Source: Polynucleobacter sp. MWH-Loch1C5
GTDB taxonomy: Bacteria; Pseudomonadota; Gammaproteobacteria; Burkholderiales; Burkholderiaceae
DNA length: 64,000 nt
Assembly: GCF_018881775.1 (NCBI RefSeq)
Contig: NZ_JACVPR010000001.1
Span: forward strand, 806,001 to 870,000
Reading direction: 5' to 3'
Shown here: in pieces, positions 1 through 13,572 of the stretch
Position numbering within the stretch: the first letter of the stretch is position 1
Layout: each line of letters starts with the position of its first letter
Translations under genes and position numbers: made by a program
The notes under the pieces: generated by a model
The model's input: only the letters and a program-made list of their open reading frames with translations
Told to the model about the DNA's origin: nothing
Databases searched by the model: none

Positions 1-151
1 ATAGTCTCGAGGCTTGATTTTATAGTCTAATGAACAGCATTAATACAAGTTATTGTTTTTAAATAGTATTTTCTCTTACCATGAGGCTTATACGGCCGGT
101 AACCGAGACAAGTGAGCAAGCACTTACCTTGTGAATAAGTACCTAGTGTAA
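1..151. other. window edge, no gene assigned
   Basis: This short stretch lies downstream of hemE. I see no convincing reading frame or hairpin terminator in it. It may be an intergenic region or the end of a gene outside the window. Confidence 0.3.
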
Positions 152-1264
152 CTACTGAGTTCTGAGAATTTGGGAGTGCTTTTGGACAGTCTCAACCAGG
201 GCGGTGACGTGCTCTGGATTGGTAAATTGAGAGATTCCGTGACCCAAATTAAACACATGCCCATCCAATGCGTGCAGGCCTGGCTTAATGACAGGTGATT
301 GGGATAGGTCATCCAAAATACGTCTAGCCTCGAGGGTGATTTGATCAGGTGTACCAAATAGGGCCAATGGGTCAAAGTTCCCCTGTAGAGCAACCGTCGC
401 CTTATTTTGTACAAGCTCTTGTCTTGCTCTGGCTAAAGAGTAAGTCCAATCCAAGCCAATCACATCTGCACCACATTGTGCGATATCTTTTAACCAAATA
501 CCGCCGCCCTTGGTAAAGACCAAAATTGGAATTCGTTGACCATCTTTTTCACGACGCAGGCCAGCAATGACTTTTTGCATCGCCAATAAAGATGTTTTTT
601 GATACCAACCATCTGGTAATAAACCACCCCATGTATCAAATAACATGAGCGCCTGTGCGCCAGCATCAACTTGCGCATTGAGGTAAGCGGTCACTGACTG
701 GATGTTGACATCCAAAATCTTTTGCATCAGATCAGGTCTTTGATACAACATTGTTTTGGTAGTTCTGAAATCATCCGAACCAGAACCTTCAACCATATAA
801 CAAGCTAAAGTCCAAGGGCTGCCAGAGAATCCGATGAGTGGCACACGCTGAGACGAACCCTGTATTAATGCACGTCGAATTTCACTGACGGCATCAAACA
901 CATATTGCAATTGGCTCAAGTCTGCGACTCGCAACTTAGCAACATCAGCTTCCGTACGTAATGGTTTGCTAAAACGCGGGCCTTCTCCAGCCTCAAAACT
1001 GAGGCCCAAACCCATCGCATCAGGTATCGTCAAAATATCAGAAAACAAAATAGCAGCATCCAATGGATAACGATCCAAAGGCTGCAGAGTAACTTCTGTA
1101 GCTAACGTTGGGTTTTTTGCAAGCGCTAAAAAGCTACCCGCTTTGGCACGCGTTGCATTGTATTCAGGAAGATAACGGCCTGCCTGGCGCATTAACCAGA
1201 TCGGAGTACGATCTGTTGCTTCGCCTAAGCAGGCCTTAATGAATCGATCGTTCTGAAGATTCAA
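152..1264 (-). CDS. hemE: uroporphyrinogen III decarboxylase
   Basis: The 370-aa protein is a full-length uroporphyrinogen decarboxylase. It removes four carboxyl groups from uroporphyrinogen III to give coproporphyrinogen III in cytosolic heme synthesis. The substrate-pocket signature [10 protein letters not shown] is at residues 26-35, FSDIL with the expected catalytic Asp at about residue 76, and [16 protein letters not shown] at about 145-160. The start codon directly follows the atpC stop with no gap, so it is probably co-transcribed at the end of the ATP synthase operon. The family assignment is secure. Confidence 0.97.
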   Translation of the reverse strand: MNLQNDRFIKACLGEATDRTPIWLMRQAGRYLPEYNATRAKAGSFLALAKNPTLATEVTLQPLDRYPLDAAILFSDILTIPDAMGLGLSFEAGEGPRFSKPLRTEADVAKLRVADLSQLQYVFDAVSEIRRALIQGSSQRVPLIGFSGSPWTLACYMVEGSGSDDFRTTKTMLYQRPDLMQKILDVNIQSVTAYLNAQVDAGAQALMLFDTWGGLLPDGWYQKTSLLAMQKVIAGLRREKDGQRIPILVFTKGGGIWLKDIAQCGADVIGLDWTYSLARARQELVQNKATVALQGNFDPLALFGTPDQITLEARRILDDLSQSPVIKPGLHALDGHVFNLGHGISQFTNPEHVTALVETVQKHSQILRTQ

Positions 1265-1681
1265 TTATTTTTTGCGACGGAATTTAGCAAGTGCAGCCAA
1301 CTGTGCTGCTGCCATTGCAAACTCAGATTGGGCGCGTGCAAAGTCAATTTCACTAGATTGATTCTGCATAGCTTCTTCTGCAGCTTTTTTAGCTTCGTTT
1401 GCTTTTGCCTCATCCAAATCATGACCACGAATAGCGGTATCAGCAAGTACAGTGACCTTATTGGGCTGAACTTCTAAAATACCGCCCGCCACGAATACAA
1501 ACTCTTCATCGCCATTGGCTTTTTCAATACGAACCGCCCCTGGACGAATTTTTGTAATGAGTGGTGTGTGGCCAGGCAGGATGCCTAATTCACCGCTTTC
1601 GCCAGGCAGAGCTACAAATTTAGCCTCGCCTGCGAAAATCGATTCTTCAGCACTGACGACATCTACATGGATGTTTGACAT
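1265..1681 (-). CDS. atpC: F1 ATP synthase epsilon subunit
   Basis: The 138-aa protein is the epsilon subunit of the F1 sector, which couples the central stalk to the c-ring and can inhibit ATP hydrolysis. The N-terminal beta-sandwich carries the typical [14 protein letters not shown] segment near residues 30-43. The C-terminus is the two-helix Ala/Glu/Lys-rich domain ending in basic residues. It is the last ATP synthase gene, 18 bases after atpD and abutting hemE. Length is normal for the family. Confidence 0.97.
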   Translation of the reverse strand: MSNIHVDVVSAEESIFAGEAKFVALPGESGELGILPGHTPLITKIRPGAVRIEKANGDEEFVFVAGGILEVQPNKVTVLADTAIRGHDLDEAKANEAKKAAEEAMQNQSSEIDFARAQSEFAMAAAQLAALAKFRRKK

Positions 1682-1699
1682 GTACGTTCCTTAATGGAA

Positions 1700-3124
<1,425 letters not shown>

Positions 3125-3135
3125 TTAATTCTTTA

Positions 3136-4011
3136 TCAAACTGCCGCGGCACCGCCGACAATCTCCGACAACTCTTTGGTAATAGCTGCTTGACGTGTCT
3201 TGTTGTAGACCAACTGCAACTCACCAATCACATTCTTGGCATTATCAGAAGCCGCCTTCATCGCCACCATACGCGCAGATTGCTCAGAAGCCATATTCTC
3301 TGCAACGGCCTGATAAATCAACGCTTCGACGTAACGCTTAAGCAGTTCATCAACCACAGACTGCGGATCTGGCTCGTACAAATAATCCCATCCGTATTCT
3401 TTGGCTTCTTCTGCACTTTGCTCTAATCGATCACTCGACAAAGGCAATAGTTTTTCAACTACGGGCTCTTGTTTCATGGTGTTAATAAACTTGGTATATG
3501 CCAAATAAACAGCATCTACCTCACCATTTTCATAAGCATCCAACTGAACCTTGATTGCACCAATGAGTTTCTCTAAATGCGGCGTGTCACCCAATTGAGT
3601 CACTTGAGAAACCACCTTGGCTTTAATTCGGTTCAAAAATTGGAAGCCCTTAGTTCCAATTGCTGTACATGAAACCTCGACGCTTTGTGCGCTGAGATCT
3701 TTCAGTGTATTAGTCAAGGCACGCAAGATATTGGTATTCAAACCACCGCACAGACCTTTATCGGTAGTTACCAAAATCAAACCCGCTTTTTTAAGCTCAC
3801 GCTCAACCATATACGCAGGGCGATACTCTGGATTAGCTTTACCCAAGTTAGCCGCAATATTTCTGACTTTCTCAGAATATGGGCGCGCATTTCTCATGCG
3901 TTCTTGGGCGCGCCGCATTTTTGATGCGGCGACCATTTCCATCGCCTTGGTGATCTTGCGCGTATTTTGTACGCTCTTGATCTTGGTTCGTATTTCTTTT
4001 GTACCGGCCAT
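3136..4011 (-). CDS. atpG: F1 ATP synthase gamma subunit
   Basis: The 291-aa protein is the gamma subunit, the rotating central shaft of F1. The N-terminal coiled-coil helix carries the hallmark [20 protein letters not shown] near residues 7-26. The C-terminal helix contains [12 protein letters not shown] and ends in the usual [18 protein letters not shown] region. It lies between atpA and atpD as in other proteobacteria, and its length is normal. Confidence 0.98.
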   Translation of the reverse strand: MAGTKEIRTKIKSVQNTRKITKAMEMVAASKMRRAQERMRNARPYSEKVRNIAANLGKANPEYRPAYMVERELKKAGLILVTTDKGLCGGLNTNILRALTNTLKDLSAQSVEVSCTAIGTKGFQFLNRIKAKVVSQVTQLGDTPHLEKLIGAIKVQLDAYENGEVDAVYLAYTKFINTMKQEPVVEKLLPLSSDRLEQSAEEAKEYGWDYLYEPDPQSVVDELLKRYVEALIYQAVAENMASEQSARMVAMKAASDNAKNVIGELQLVYNKTRQAAITKELSEIVGGAAAV

Positions 4012-4028
4012 ATTGGCTCCCTAAATCC

Positions 4029-5570
4029 TTAGAAAGAAGCAGAACGTTTGTAGTCCTCGATCGCAGCACGCAATGCGGCTTCGTCTTCTTTCGAGAGATC
4101 TTTAGTGTCTTCGATACGGCCCACTAAGTCTGCATACTTAGACTTGAGGTGGTCATGCAAACCTTTTTCAAAGGCCAATACATTCTTCACATCGATATCA
4201 TCTATGAAGCCATTGTTTGCTGCGTACAAAGAAGCAGCCAACTGCCATACTTGTTGTGGGGCGTATTGTGCTTGCTTTAACAACTCAGTCACACGGCGAC
4301 CACGCTCCAACTGCTTACGTGTGGCTTCATCCAAATCAGATGCAAACTGCGCGAACGCTGCCAACTCACGATACTGAGCTAAGTCTGTACGAATACCACC
4401 TGACAACTTCTTAATTACTTTAGTCTGCGCTGCACCACCCACACGAGAAACAGAAATACCCGCGTTAATCGCTGGACGAATACCGGCGTTAAACAAGTCA
4501 GTTTCCAAGAAGATCTGACCGTCTGTAATAGAAATCACGTTGGTTGGAACGAATGCAGAAACGTCACCTGCTTGAGTTTCAATCACTGGCAAGGCTGTCA
4601 ATGAACCTGTTTTACCTTTAACGGCACCCTTCGTGAACTTCTCAACGTACTCTGGGTTAACACGAGCAGCGCGCTCGAGCAAACGTGAGTGGAGATAGAA
4701 CACGTCACCAGGATACGCTTCACGACCTGGAGGACGACGCAACAAGAGGGATACCTGACGGTAGGCCCAAGCCTGCTTTGTCAAGTCATCATAAATAATC
4801 AAGGCATCTTCACCGCGATCACGGAAGTATTCACCCATTGTGCAACCCGCATAAGCAGACAAGTACTGCATCGCTGCAGACTCAGAAGCAGATGCTGCAA
4901 CAATGATGGTGTACTCCATCGCGCCATGCTCTTCGAGCTTACGCACAACGTTAGCAATGGTTGATGCTTTTTGACCAATCGCTACGTATACGCAATAAAT
5001 GCCTTTACCTTTTTGGTTGATGATCGCATCAACCGCAACAGCTGTCTTACCAGTTTGACGGTCACCAATGATCAACTCACGCTGACCACGACCAATCGGT
5101 ACCATGGAGTCAATTGACTTCAAACCTGTTTGAACAGGCTGGCTAACAGACTGACGATCAATAACGCCAGGAGCCACTTTTTCAATAACGTCTGTTAATT
5201 TAGCGTTGATTGGACCTTTACCATCAATCGGCTGACCCAATGCGTTAACAACACGACCCAAAAGCTCAGGACCAACAGGTACTTCCAAAATACGGCCAGT
5301 ACATTTAACTGCATCACCTTCACGGATGTGCTCGTACTCACCCAAAACAACGGCGCCGACAGAGTCACGCTCTAAGTTCAAAGCAAGACCAAATGTGTTG
5401 CCTGGGAATTCCAACATTTCACCCTGCATCACGCCTGAAAGGCCATGTACACGGCAAATACCGTCGGTAACAGAAATCACTGTACCTTGATTGCGAACTT
5501 CGGCACCAACGCCTACGCCGCTGATTCTATTTTTGATCAGTTCACTGATCTCTGATGGATTGAGTTGCAT
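4029..5570 (-). CDS. atpA: F1 ATP synthase alpha subunit
   Basis: The 513-aa protein is the non-catalytic nucleotide-binding alpha subunit of F1. The Walker A motif GDRQTGKT is at residues 169-176. The conserved [20 protein letters not shown] and [13 protein letters not shown] signatures follow. It alternates with AtpD in the hexamer and binds AtpH through its N-terminus. The length equals that of the E. coli protein. Spacing to atpH and atpG is short, consistent with one operon. Confidence 0.98.
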   Translation of the reverse strand: MQLNPSEISELIKNRISGVGVGAEVRNQGTVISVTDGICRVHGLSGVMQGEMLEFPGNTFGLALNLERDSVGAVVLGEYEHIREGDAVKCTGRILEVPVGPELLGRVVNALGQPIDGKGPINAKLTDVIEKVAPGVIDRQSVSQPVQTGLKSIDSMVPIGRGQRELIIGDRQTGKTAVAVDAIINQKGKGIYCVYVAIGQKASTIANVVRKLEEHGAMEYTIIVAASASESAAMQYLSAYAGCTMGEYFRDRGEDALIIYDDLTKQAWAYRQVSLLLRRPPGREAYPGDVFYLHSRLLERAARVNPEYVEKFTKGAVKGKTGSLTALPVIETQAGDVSAFVPTNVISITDGQIFLETDLFNAGIRPAINAGISVSRVGGAAQTKVIKKLSGGIRTDLAQYRELAAFAQFASDLDEATRKQLERGRRVTELLKQAQYAPQQVWQLAASLYAANNGFIDDIDVKNVLAFEKGLHDHLKSKYADLVGRIEDTKDLSKEDEAALRAAIEDYKRSASF

Positions 5571-5595
5571 TTGCTTACTCCTGGGATCTTATTCG

Positions 5596-6129
5596 TTATG
5601 CGCTAAGAGCGACTTGCATGGTGGCCAATCGAGCTTTCACAGAGGTATCCAAAACCTCATCACCGACTTGAACACAAACACCACCAATTAATTCTGGATC
5701 TACAGTAACTGTAGGACGAAGTTCTTTGCCGAAGCGCTTTTTCAAGCTGGCTAACAATGAATTCAGCTCTTCTCCGCTTAAGGGGAATGCACTCTTAATT
5801 AGCACTTCAGCAGCACCCTCTTTGGCGTTCTTCAAAGTCACAAACTGACTTTCAATTTCGGGTAAAGCCGCAAGGCGCCCATTTTGAACAACCATCGTTA
5901 CGAGGTTTTTAACAGTTTCCGCGGGCTTAGTTTTAACAGCGCCTAACAAAATCTGCACAAGCTCATCTGCTGATAGCTTAGGATTATTAGCCACGGCCTG
6001 TAAGTCTGGGTTACTAGCCACCTGTGCTAACTCGGCCAATTGCTCGGCCCAAGCAGACAGGTCTGCAGATTGAGCGCTACGGAATAGAGCTTCAGCGTAT
6101 GGTCGGGCAATAGTAGCTAAATCGGCCAT
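5596..6129 (-). CDS. atpH: ATP synthase delta subunit
   Basis: The 177-aa protein is the delta subunit (OSCP equivalent), which joins the top of the alpha3-beta3 head to the peripheral b stalk. The N-terminal helical domain begins LATIARPYAEALF. The C-terminal part has the typical VTVDPELIGGVCVQVGDEVLD segment followed by SVKARL. It nearly abuts atpF, with one base between them, which suggests translational coupling. Length is normal. Confidence 0.96.
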   Translation of the reverse strand: MADLATIARPYAEALFRSAQSADLSAWAEQLAELAQVASNPDLQAVANNPKLSADELVQILLGAVKTKPAETVKNLVTMVVQNGRLAALPEIESQFVTLKNAKEGAAEVLIKSAFPLSGEELNSLLASLKKRFGKELRPTVTVDPELIGGVCVQVGDEVLDTSVKARLATMQVALSA

Positions 6130-6130
6130 A

Positions 6131-6601
6131 TTACAGTTCTGCCTTTAACTGATCTAACAAACCTGCGTGAGCTTTTGCATCAATTTCACGACGCAAAATT
6201 TGCTCAGCACCCTTGACAGCTAGAGCAGCCACTTCAGCGCGCAATGTATCTCTTGCTTTTGATACTTGTTGCTCGGCTTCAGATTTGGCTTGGGCAATAA
6301 TTCTTGCCGCTTCAGCTTGTGCGTTCGCTTTGATCTCTTCTGCAGACATCTGAGCACGCTTTTCAGCTTCAGCAATTCTTTGAGCACCCTCATTACGGGC
6401 TTCTGACAATGCTTGCTCAGCACGCTTGGTAGCCAACTCTAAATCAGCTTTACCGCGCTCAGCTGCAGCTAAACCATCAGCGACTTTGGCAGCACGCTCA
6501 TCCAAGGCTTTAACTAGTGGAGGCCAAACAAACTTGGCTACCACCCACCAAAGGATGAAGAAAACGACCATTTGCGCAAATAACGTTGCGTTAAGGTTCA
6601 C
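6131..6601 (-). CDS. atpF: ATP synthase Fo subunit b
   Basis: This is the peripheral-stalk b subunit, 156 aa with the chosen start. One transmembrane helix occupies about residues 6-26, followed by a long Ala/Glu/Lys-rich helix that dimerises. I chose the GTG at 6601, preceded by an AAAGGAA ribosome site, instead of an ATG 33 bases upstream. The protein then begins (M)NLNATLFAQ, matching the family's usual N-terminus and length. It lies between atpE and atpH. Confidence 0.95.
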   Translation of the reverse strand: MNLNATLFAQMVVFFILWWVVAKFVWPPLVKALDERAAKVADGLAAAERGKADLELATKRAEQALSEARNEGAQRIAEAEKRAQMSAEEIKANAQAEAARIIAQAKSEAEQQVSKARDTLRAEVAALAVKGAEQILRREIDAKAHAGLLDQLKAEL

Positions 6602-6683
6602 AGCTAGTTCCTTTCGGTCACGATTGACATACACTCATCGGGCGCTGCACCTATTGGCAGCGACCCAAAAACAGAATCAAAAA

Positions 6684-6974
<291 letters not shown>

Positions 6975-6986
6975 TTAATAAAAAAA

Positions 6987-7856
<870 letters not shown>

Positions 7857-7879
7857 TTAAGTTTCCTTTAATCCTAAAT

Positions 7880-8437
7880 TCACTTTCGCACAACCCAGAC
7901 CAGCAAATAACATTTAAGTGCCAGCACATAGGTCAATAACATTGGCAACCATTTCAAGTCAGCATACAAAAGTACGGCTGAAATAAAGATTGCCACTGTC
8001 GCAATAATCTTTAACAACTCTCCCGTGACCAGCGCAAATATTGCCGCTCCTGATCCACCTGCTTTTTTAGTAATCAACTGTGCGCGCATCGCGAACAAGG
8101 CCGCTGGCAAAAACGCTGCCAACCCACCAAAAAATGCTGATATGGCCGCAGAGTCTAGCGCAAACGGCTTACCGATCGCTGACCATGCAATAACGGATAT
8201 CAACGTGACCCCCATCTGCAGCAAAAGAAGCCTTTTCACCGTAATGGCGCTTGGGCGCAATATTTGTTTGCCCAGCTTGGCTTCTAGCTCAGCTCTCGTA
8301 TACGGTTTAATCTCGTCTACAAGATCTTCAGAGGGGTCATCCCAAGATTGATCTGACAATTTTGGTTTTTGATGACTACCACTTACAAAGCCCCGAGATT
8401 TTACCGAATCTGGACTACTAGGGTCAATGTAATTCAT
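7880..8437 (-). CDS. atpI: ATP synthase subunit I-like membrane protein
   Basis: The 185-aa protein heads the ATP synthase operon. The first 75 or so residues are polar and cytosolic. The rest contains four hydrophobic segments, including LLLLQMGVTLISVIAWSAIG and a late ALKCYLLVWVVR helix. AtpI proteins are proposed to help c-ring assembly and ion uptake. The long polar N-terminus is unusual compared with E. coli AtpI. The assignment depends mostly on position and membrane topology. Confidence 0.75.
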   Translation of the reverse strand: MNYIDPSSPDSVKSRGFVSGSHQKPKLSDQSWDDPSEDLVDEIKPYTRAELEAKLGKQILRPSAITVKRLLLLQMGVTLISVIAWSAIGKPFALDSAAISAFFGGLAAFLPAALFAMRAQLITKKAGGSGAAIFALVTGELLKIIATVAIFISAVLLYADLKWLPMLLTYVLALKCYLLVWVVRK

Positions 8438-8455
8438 AAAAAATTCACACTTCGT

Positions 8456-9316
8456 TTATGCCAGACCCAATTTCTTAAAGAGAGGGTCTAGCTCATCAAA
8501 CTGGGTGAACTTGATTGAAATCTCGCCGCCACGACCCTTCGTTTTAATTTGTACATTCAAATTAAACTGATCTGAGAGTTTTTCCTGCAGGCTCAAAATA
8601 TCAGGGTCAGACTGCTTGCTCTTCAACTTGGTCGGTTTAGCGTTGTTTTTTAGGGTGGCCTGGGTCACCATTTTTTCTGTTTCACGCACGGATAAGCCCT
8701 GAGCCAGCACTTTTTGTGCATGCAGTAGCTGTAAATTCGCTGGTAATGCCAAGAGTGCTCGCGCATGACCCATATCTAGCTCGCCCTTGGCGAGCATCTG
8801 TTGCACTCCTTTAGGTAATTGATTGAGTCGCAACAAATTAGAAACCGCGCTTCTTGATTTACCAACCACTTGAGCGGCTTGCTCATGCGTATAAGAAAAC
8901 TCCTCAATGAGTCTAGCTAAGCCCTGAGATTCTTCAATAGGATTTAAATCCTCACGCTGCATGTTCTCAATCAGCGCCATAGCAGCGGCAGTCTTATCGT
9001 CTACCTTCTTAATTAAGACCGGAACTTTTTTTAAGCCCGCCTTTTGCGCGGCTCTAAAGCGTCTTTCACCAGCAATAATTTCGTACTGCCCGGCCGTAAG
9101 CTCTCGAACCAATAGGGGTTGCATAATGCCTTGCTCACGTATGCTATTGGCTAGCTCATCAAGGCCCTCGTCAGCCATGGTTTTGCGGGGCTGATACTTG
9201 CCCGCCTTTAATTGAGTAACGGCTAGTTGCATCATGCCATCACCACCAGTACTTGCCTGCTCCGAGGCGCCGAGAAGCGCTTCTAAACCACGACCTAAAC
9301 CTTTTTTCTTATTCAT
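8456..9316 (-). CDS. parB: chromosome-partitioning protein ParB
   Basis: The 286-aa protein is a ParB CTP-dependent DNA clamp that loads at parS and spreads to guide origin segregation. The CTP-binding GERRFRA motif is at 83-89, ENMQREDLNPIEE at 117-129, and a helix-turn-helix (EQAAQVVGKSRSAVSNLL) at about 145-162. A C-terminal dimerisation domain follows. It lies four bases after parA in the same operon. Two parS palindromes occur at 11291 and 12776. Confidence 0.97.
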   Translation of the reverse strand: MNKKKGLGRGLEALLGASEQASTGGDGMMQLAVTQLKAGKYQPRKTMADEGLDELANSIREQGIMQPLLVRELTAGQYEIIAGERRFRAAQKAGLKKVPVLIKKVDDKTAAAMALIENMQREDLNPIEESQGLARLIEEFSYTHEQAAQVVGKSRSAVSNLLRLNQLPKGVQQMLAKGELDMGHARALLALPANLQLLHAQKVLAQGLSVRETEKMVTQATLKNNAKPTKLKSKQSDPDILSLQEKLSDQFNLNVQIKTKGRGGEISIKFTQFDELDPLFKKLGLA

Positions 9317-9320
9317 AATT

Positions 9321-10091
9321 TCACATCTTTTGAATACGTTGAATCATCTCAGCGCCAAATTGAATATAGGCCTGAGCACCTCTTGATGATTTATCAAAAA
9401 TAACGCCTGGCATGCCATAGGACGGCGCCTCAGCCAAGCGAACATTTCTAGGAATAATGGTGCTAAAAACTTTGTCTCCAAAGTGCGCCATCAATTGGTC
9501 AGACACCTGCTGCTGCAAAGTAACGCGCGCGTCAAACATCACTCTCAACAAACCAATAATCGTCAAATCGGGATTGAGATTGGCGTGAACTTGCTTAATG
9601 GTATTGACCAGATCAGACAAACCCTCTAGCGCAAAATACTCGCATTGCATCGGCACAATCACCCCATTAGCCGCGCATAAACCATTCAAGGTCAACAAAG
9701 ACAGAGCGGGCGGACAATCAATCAGAACAAAATCGTACCGATCTTGCACAGGATCTAAAGCAAGCTGCAAACGTTTTTCCCGTTGCTCTAAGTCAACCAA
9801 CTCGACCTCGGCTCCAGCCAACTCCCGATTGGCTGGCAAGACATCGTAAGCCCCTGATTCAGAACGAATTTTTGCCTCTAAAACACTCGTTTCACCCAAT
9901 AAAACTTGATAAACAGAGGCCTCCAATTGCATCTTATCTATCCCAGAACCCATAGTGGCATTTCCTTGAGGATCTAGATCGATGACTAGGACGCGCTGCT
10001 TAAGCGCTGCTAAACCTGCGGCCAAATTGACTGTGGTGGTCGTTTTTCCCACACCACCCTTTTGGTTCGCTACGCAAAAAATTTTTGCCAT
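9321..10091 (-). CDS. parA: chromosome-partitioning ATPase ParA
   Basis: The 256-aa protein is a ParA/Soj ATPase that moves ParB-parS complexes over the nucleoid. The deviant Walker A box KGGVGKTTTT is at residues 11-20. Walker B (FVLIDCPPALSLLTLNGL) and the LDPQGNAT signature are present. It lacks an N-terminal DNA-binding domain, so it belongs to the short chromosomal class (Ib-like). It lies between rsmG and parB. Confidence 0.98.
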   Translation of the reverse strand: MAKIFCVANQKGGVGKTTTTVNLAAGLAALKQRVLVIDLDPQGNATMGSGIDKMQLEASVYQVLLGETSVLEAKIRSESGAYDVLPANRELAGAEVELVDLEQREKRLQLALDPVQDRYDFVLIDCPPALSLLTLNGLCAANGVIVPMQCEYFALEGLSDLVNTIKQVHANLNPDLTIIGLLRVMFDARVTLQQQVSDQLMAHFGDKVFSTIIPRNVRLAEAPSYGMPGVIFDKSSRGAQAYIQFGAEMIQRIQKM

Positions 10092-10103
10092 AAGTTATAT
10101 CTA

Positions 10104-10802
10104 TTATTGAGTTATTGTTTTCGGGGAATGAGATTGTCGCATGTCTACCAGCCGCAATAAGCGTCTTTGAGCATCTAATCCGGGTATTTTTAGAGGCACA
10201 TCTTGATCAATGGCCCAAGCTTCCGGGATGGAATTTAAATCCTCTTGGGGCACCTTCGCCTTCATTGCCCACAACGGAGATCCCGGCTGACAAAGCGGTT
10301 GCGCTAGGGCAATAAATTGCCCCAAGTCAGAAAAAGCCCTTGAAATACATGTGCTTAAAGTTCCAGGAAAGTCTTTGCTGAGCTGCTCAATACGTCCATG
10401 AATGACCTGTACATTGCTTAACTTAAGTTTCGCGACGATCATTTCTAAAAAGGTAGTTTTCTTTTGCACCGCATCGACCAAAACAAAACTCCATTGAGGA
10501 CGACAAATCGCCAGAGGAATACCAGGCAAGCCTCCTCCAGTCCCCAAATCACCCAGCGTCACATCTGTTTGATCAAAATAAAAAGCATCCAGAGTAGGCA
10601 AAACTGCCAATGAATCCAAAATATGGAGCTTCAAAGACTCTTCGCTTTCTTGAATAGCTGACAAATTATGTGTTTTATTCCAGCGCTGAAACTCTGACAG
10701 ATAGGTAATCAAAGCCTGCTGAGACACCTCAGACAAATCGATTCCCAGCTCCTGAAGGCCATGTTTGAGTTGGTTTTTTAGCTGGGACTCAAGAGCCATC
10801 AT
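10104..10802 (-). CDS. rsmG: 16S rRNA (guanine-N7) methyltransferase RsmG
   Basis: The 232-aa protein is RsmG (GidB), which methylates N7 of G527 in 16S rRNA using S-adenosylmethionine. The SAM-binding motif [11 protein letters not shown] is at 84-94. HNLSAI and HILDSL family signatures lie near 45-50 and 60-65. The start overlaps the mnmG stop (two adjacent ATG codons at 10802 and 10799), indicating translational coupling. The mnmG-rsmG-parA-parB order is the classical one. Confidence 0.97.
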   Translation of the reverse strand: MMALESQLKNQLKHGLQELGIDLSEVSQQALITYLSEFQRWNKTHNLSAIQESEESLKLHILDSLAVLPTLDAFYFDQTDVTLGDLGTGGGLPGIPLAICRPQWSFVLVDAVQKKTTFLEMIVAKLKLSNVQVIHGRIEQLSKDFPGTLSTCISRAFSDLGQFIALAQPLCQPGSPLWAMKAKVPQEDLNSIPEAWAIDQDVPLKIPGLDAQRRLLRLVDMRQSHSPKTITQ

Positions 10803-12724
10803 TGCTTCACCATGGGTTTGCGACCCAAACCCTTTTTCAGGTGAATCAATAAAAGAGAAATGGCGGCAGGCGTAATGCCCGAAACCCTAGACGCCTGACC
10901 CAAAGTCATGGGGCGATGTTTGTTTAATTTCTGCTGCACCTCTTTAGATAGACCGGTTACCAGGCCATAATCTAGGTCCTTGGGCAACTGAAGCTCCTCA
11001 TAATAGGCTTGTCGAGCAATTTCAGTAGCCTGGCGATCAATATAGCCTTGGTATTTAATACCAATCTCTACCTGCTCGGCTACTTGATCAGCCAAGATCA
11101 AATCTCGGTCCAAAGGCTTTTCCGCTTGCCAGCGGCCATTAAATGCCGCCATCAAAGCTTGATAACTCATTTCTGGGCGACGTATCAAGTCAGCCAAGGA
11201 ATATTCATGGGTAATTTCTTGACCCAACAAAGCAGCCGCCTCTTCCTTGGGTAAGTTTCTTGGGGATACCCAGGTTGTTTTTAAACGCTCTGTTTCACGT
11301 GAAACAGAATCGCGCTTGCGGCAGTAAAAATCCCAGCGCTCATCATCGACCAGGCCTAGGCGACGCCCGATTTCTGTCAAACGGCTATCGGCATTATCTT
11401 CACGCAAACTTAAGCGATACTCTGCGCGACTAGTAAACATGCGATAAGGCTCCTGAACGCCTTTGGTAATCAAATCATCCACCAAAACACCCAAATAAGC
11501 CTCATCGCGCTTGGGATACCAGGCTTCTTTTTGCTGAGCCGCTAAAGCAGCATTAATGCCTGCCAGCAAGCCTTGGGCAGCAGCCTCTTCATAACCTGTT
11601 GTGCCATTGATCTGGCCCGCAAAATACAGACCCTGAATCACTTTGGTTTCTAAGGTCGCCTGTAAACCGCGCGGGTCAAAATAATCGTATTCAATCGCAT
11701 AACCCGGGCGCAATATCATCGCATTTTCTAAACCAGGAATACTTCTGACCAACCCCCACTGAACATCAAATGGCAAACTGGTAGAAATCCCGTTTGGATA
11801 AAACTCATGGGTAGTTAAGCCCTCTGGCTCCAAAAATATTTGGTGGCTCTCTTTGTCCGCAAAACGGTGGATTTTGTCCTCTATCGAAGGGCAGTACCGT
11901 GGTCCCACCCCCTCAATCACACCGGTATACATTGGCGAGCGGTCTAAGCCACCACGAATAATGTCATGGGTCTTATTGTTTGTATGCGTAATCCAGCAAG
12001 GCACCTGTTTAGGATGGTGCTCTGGGCGTCCTAAGTAAGAAAACACTGGAACCGGGTCTAAATCGCCCGGCTGTTTTTGCATGACAGAAAAATCAATAGT
12101 TCGACCATCGATTCGAGGAGGTGTGCCTGTTTTTAAGCGCCCCTGGGGCAACTTGAGCTCTTTGAGTCTATCGGATAAGCGTACCGCAGCGGGGTCACCG
12201 GCGCGTCCAGCGGAATAATGACTTAAACCGACGTGGATTTTTCCGTCCAAAAAGGTTCCTGCCGTTAAAACTATTTTGGGAGCATAAAACTTCAGGCCCA
12301 ACTGGGTAATGGCACCCTTAACAGCGTCGCCCTCAACGATCAAATCATCAACCGCAGCTTGAAACAATGTCAAATTGGTCTGGTTTTCCAAAGTATGGCG
12401 CATCGCCGCTTTATATAAAACGCGATCGGCTTGGGCACGGGTGGCTCTGACGGCTGGGCCCTTACTTGAGTTCAAAATTCTAAATTGAATGCCAGCCCTA
12501 TCGGTCACCGCCGCCATCGCGCCACCCATGGCATCAATTTCTTTAACGAGGTGGCCCTTCCCAATACCCCCAATCGATGGGTTACAGCTCATTGCGCCAA
12601 GCGTTTCTATGCTGTGCGTCAGTAAAAGAGTTTTCGCGCCCATGCGCGCAGAGGCCAAAGCAGCCTCAGAGCCGGCATGGCCGCCACCGATCACGATAAC
12701 GTCAAAATTAACTGGAAAATCCAT
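10799..12724 (-). CDS. mnmG: tRNA uridine 5-carboxymethylaminomethyl synthase subunit MnmG
   Basis: The 641-aa flavoprotein (GidA) works with MnmE to put carboxymethylaminomethyl on U34 of certain tRNAs. The N-terminal FAD-binding IGGGHAGSE is at 12-20. The [11 protein letters not shown] and [20 protein letters not shown] signatures are present, as is the C-terminal helical MnmE-binding domain with [17 protein letters not shown] parS palindrome lies inside the coding sequence at 11291-11306. Its partner mnmE is also in the window (23887). Confidence 0.98.
   Translation of the reverse strand: MDFPVNFDVIVIGGGHAGSEAALASARMGAKTLLLTHSIETLGAMSCNPSIGGIGKGHLVKEIDAMGGAMAAVTDRAGIQFRILNSSKGPAVRATRAQADRVLYKAAMRHTLENQTNLTLFQAAVDDLIVEGDAVKGAITQLGLKFYAPKIVLTAGTFLDGKIHVGLSHYSAGRAGDPAAVRLSDRLKELKLPQGRLKTGTPPRIDGRTIDFSVMQKQPGDLDPVPVFSYLGRPEHHPKQVPCWITHTNNKTHDIIRGGLDRSPMYTGVIEGVGPRYCPSIEDKIHRFADKESHQIFLEPEGLTTHEFYPNGISTSLPFDVQWGLVRSIPGLENAMILRPGYAIEYDYFDPRGLQATLETKVIQGLYFAGQINGTTGYEEAAAQGLLAGINAALAAQQKEAWYPKRDEAYLGVLVDDLITKGVQEPYRMFTSRAEYRLSLREDNADSRLTEIGRRLGLVDDERWDFYCRKRDSVSRETERLKTTWVSPRNLPKEEAAALLGQEITHEYSLADLIRRPEMSYQALMAAFNGRWQAEKPLDRDLILADQVAEQVEIGIKYQGYIDRQATEIARQAYYEELQLPKDLDYGLVTGLSKEVQQKLNKHRPMTLGQASRVSGITPAAISLLLIHLKKGLGRKPMVKQ
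11291..11306. promoter_or_regulatory. parS: parS site within mnmG
   Basis: The sequence TGTTTCACGTGAAACA is the perfect 16-bp ParB binding palindrome. Two further symmetric bases on each side extend it to 20 bp. It is in the coding part of mnmG, about 8 kb from the candidate oriC. Confidence 0.95.
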
Positions 12725-12775
12725 TTTTTACCCCTAGGGGCGTGATGATATCACTCGCGCGCTCCGATACAAAAC

Positions 12776-12791
12776 TGTTTCACGTGAAACA
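12776..12791. promoter_or_regulatory. parS: parS site upstream of mnmG
   Basis: This is a second perfect TGTTTCACGTGAAACA palindrome, extended symmetrically to ACTGTTTCACGTGAAACAGT. It lies between mnmG and the TauE/SafE gene. Two sites 1.5 kb apart fit an origin-proximal ParB loading region. Confidence 0.96.
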
Positions 12792-12792
12792 G

Positions 12793-13572
12793 TTAAATAT
12801 TCAAAGCGTCGTAGCCTGTTTTTAATATGAGGGCGGCAACCACCAGCAAAAAAACTTTTCTAATGAACTGATTACCGTGTTTGAGCGCATATGAAACGCC
12901 GACCAAACTGCCGAGCAAATTACAGCTCATCATAGCCAAACCCAATGGCCAATTCAAATGCCCATAGATCCCAAATAAAAGTATGGCTGCTAAATTAGTG
13001 GTTGCATTGACCAACTTGGCTGATGCTGATGCATGTAAAAAGTCAAAGCCAAAAACTCGCACAAAACCAATCAACAAAAAACTGCCTGTACCCGGGCCAA
13101 AAAAACCATCATAAAACCCGACCACACCCCCTAGTGCCGCAGCCTTCAAAGACGCATGGCGTTGTTCATGAAGCGGGGCGTGATCCAGCCCCAAAGTTTT
13201 TTGCCGATAGGTGTAAATCAAGAGCGCCAAAAGAATGATCGGCAATAAAATCCTAAACACCTCCACCGACATACCCTTCACCACCCAGGCCCCCAAAAAC
13301 GAGCCAAGGAATGCCGTCAAGATAGCCGGAATTAAGACATTATGAGGTAATTTAATTGTTTTTAGGTACTTTTTAGCGGCACTTAATGTGCCGGCAACCG
13401 AAGCCAATTTGTTGGTGCCCAAAAGAGTGGCCGGATGAGAGCTAGGGCTCGCGGCAAAAAGTGCGGGAACCTGTATCAAGCCACCACCACCAGCCACCGA
13501 ATCAACAAAGCCCGCGAAGAATGCCGCCAACAACAGAAAAAGCAGGCCCCACCAGGAAACCGCCTCAAACAT
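12793..13572 (-). CDS. TauE/SafE (TSUP) family membrane permease
   Basis: The 259-aa protein has about eight hydrophobic helices and the internal two-fold pattern of TSUP transporters. The first half has FAGFVDSVAGGGGLIQVPALF and the second half GFYDGFFGPGTGSFLLIGFV, both family signatures. Members export sulfite, sulfoacetate or related organic anions. The substrate here cannot be told from sequence. It starts at the stop of the GMC oxidoreductase gene (shared base 13572), suggesting one transcript. Its 3' end abuts the parS site. Confidence 0.88.
   Translation of the reverse strand: MFEAVSWWGLLFLLLAAFFAGFVDSVAGGGGLIQVPALFAASPSSHPATLLGTNKLASVAGTLSAAKKYLKTIKLPHNVLIPAILTAFLGSFLGAWVVKGMSVEVFRILLPIILLALLIYTYRQKTLGLDHAPLHEQRHASLKAAALGGVVGFYDGFFGPGTGSFLLIGFVRVFGFDFLHASASAKLVNATTNLAAILLFGIYGHLNWPLGLAMMSCNLLGSLVGVSYALKHGNQFIRKVFLLVVAALILKTGYDALNI

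Noticed and set aside
124..414. Antisense and shifted frames over hemE, atp, gyrB, topB and other genes
   Set aside because: They lie inside strongly conserved genes on the other frame and have no family features or start signals.
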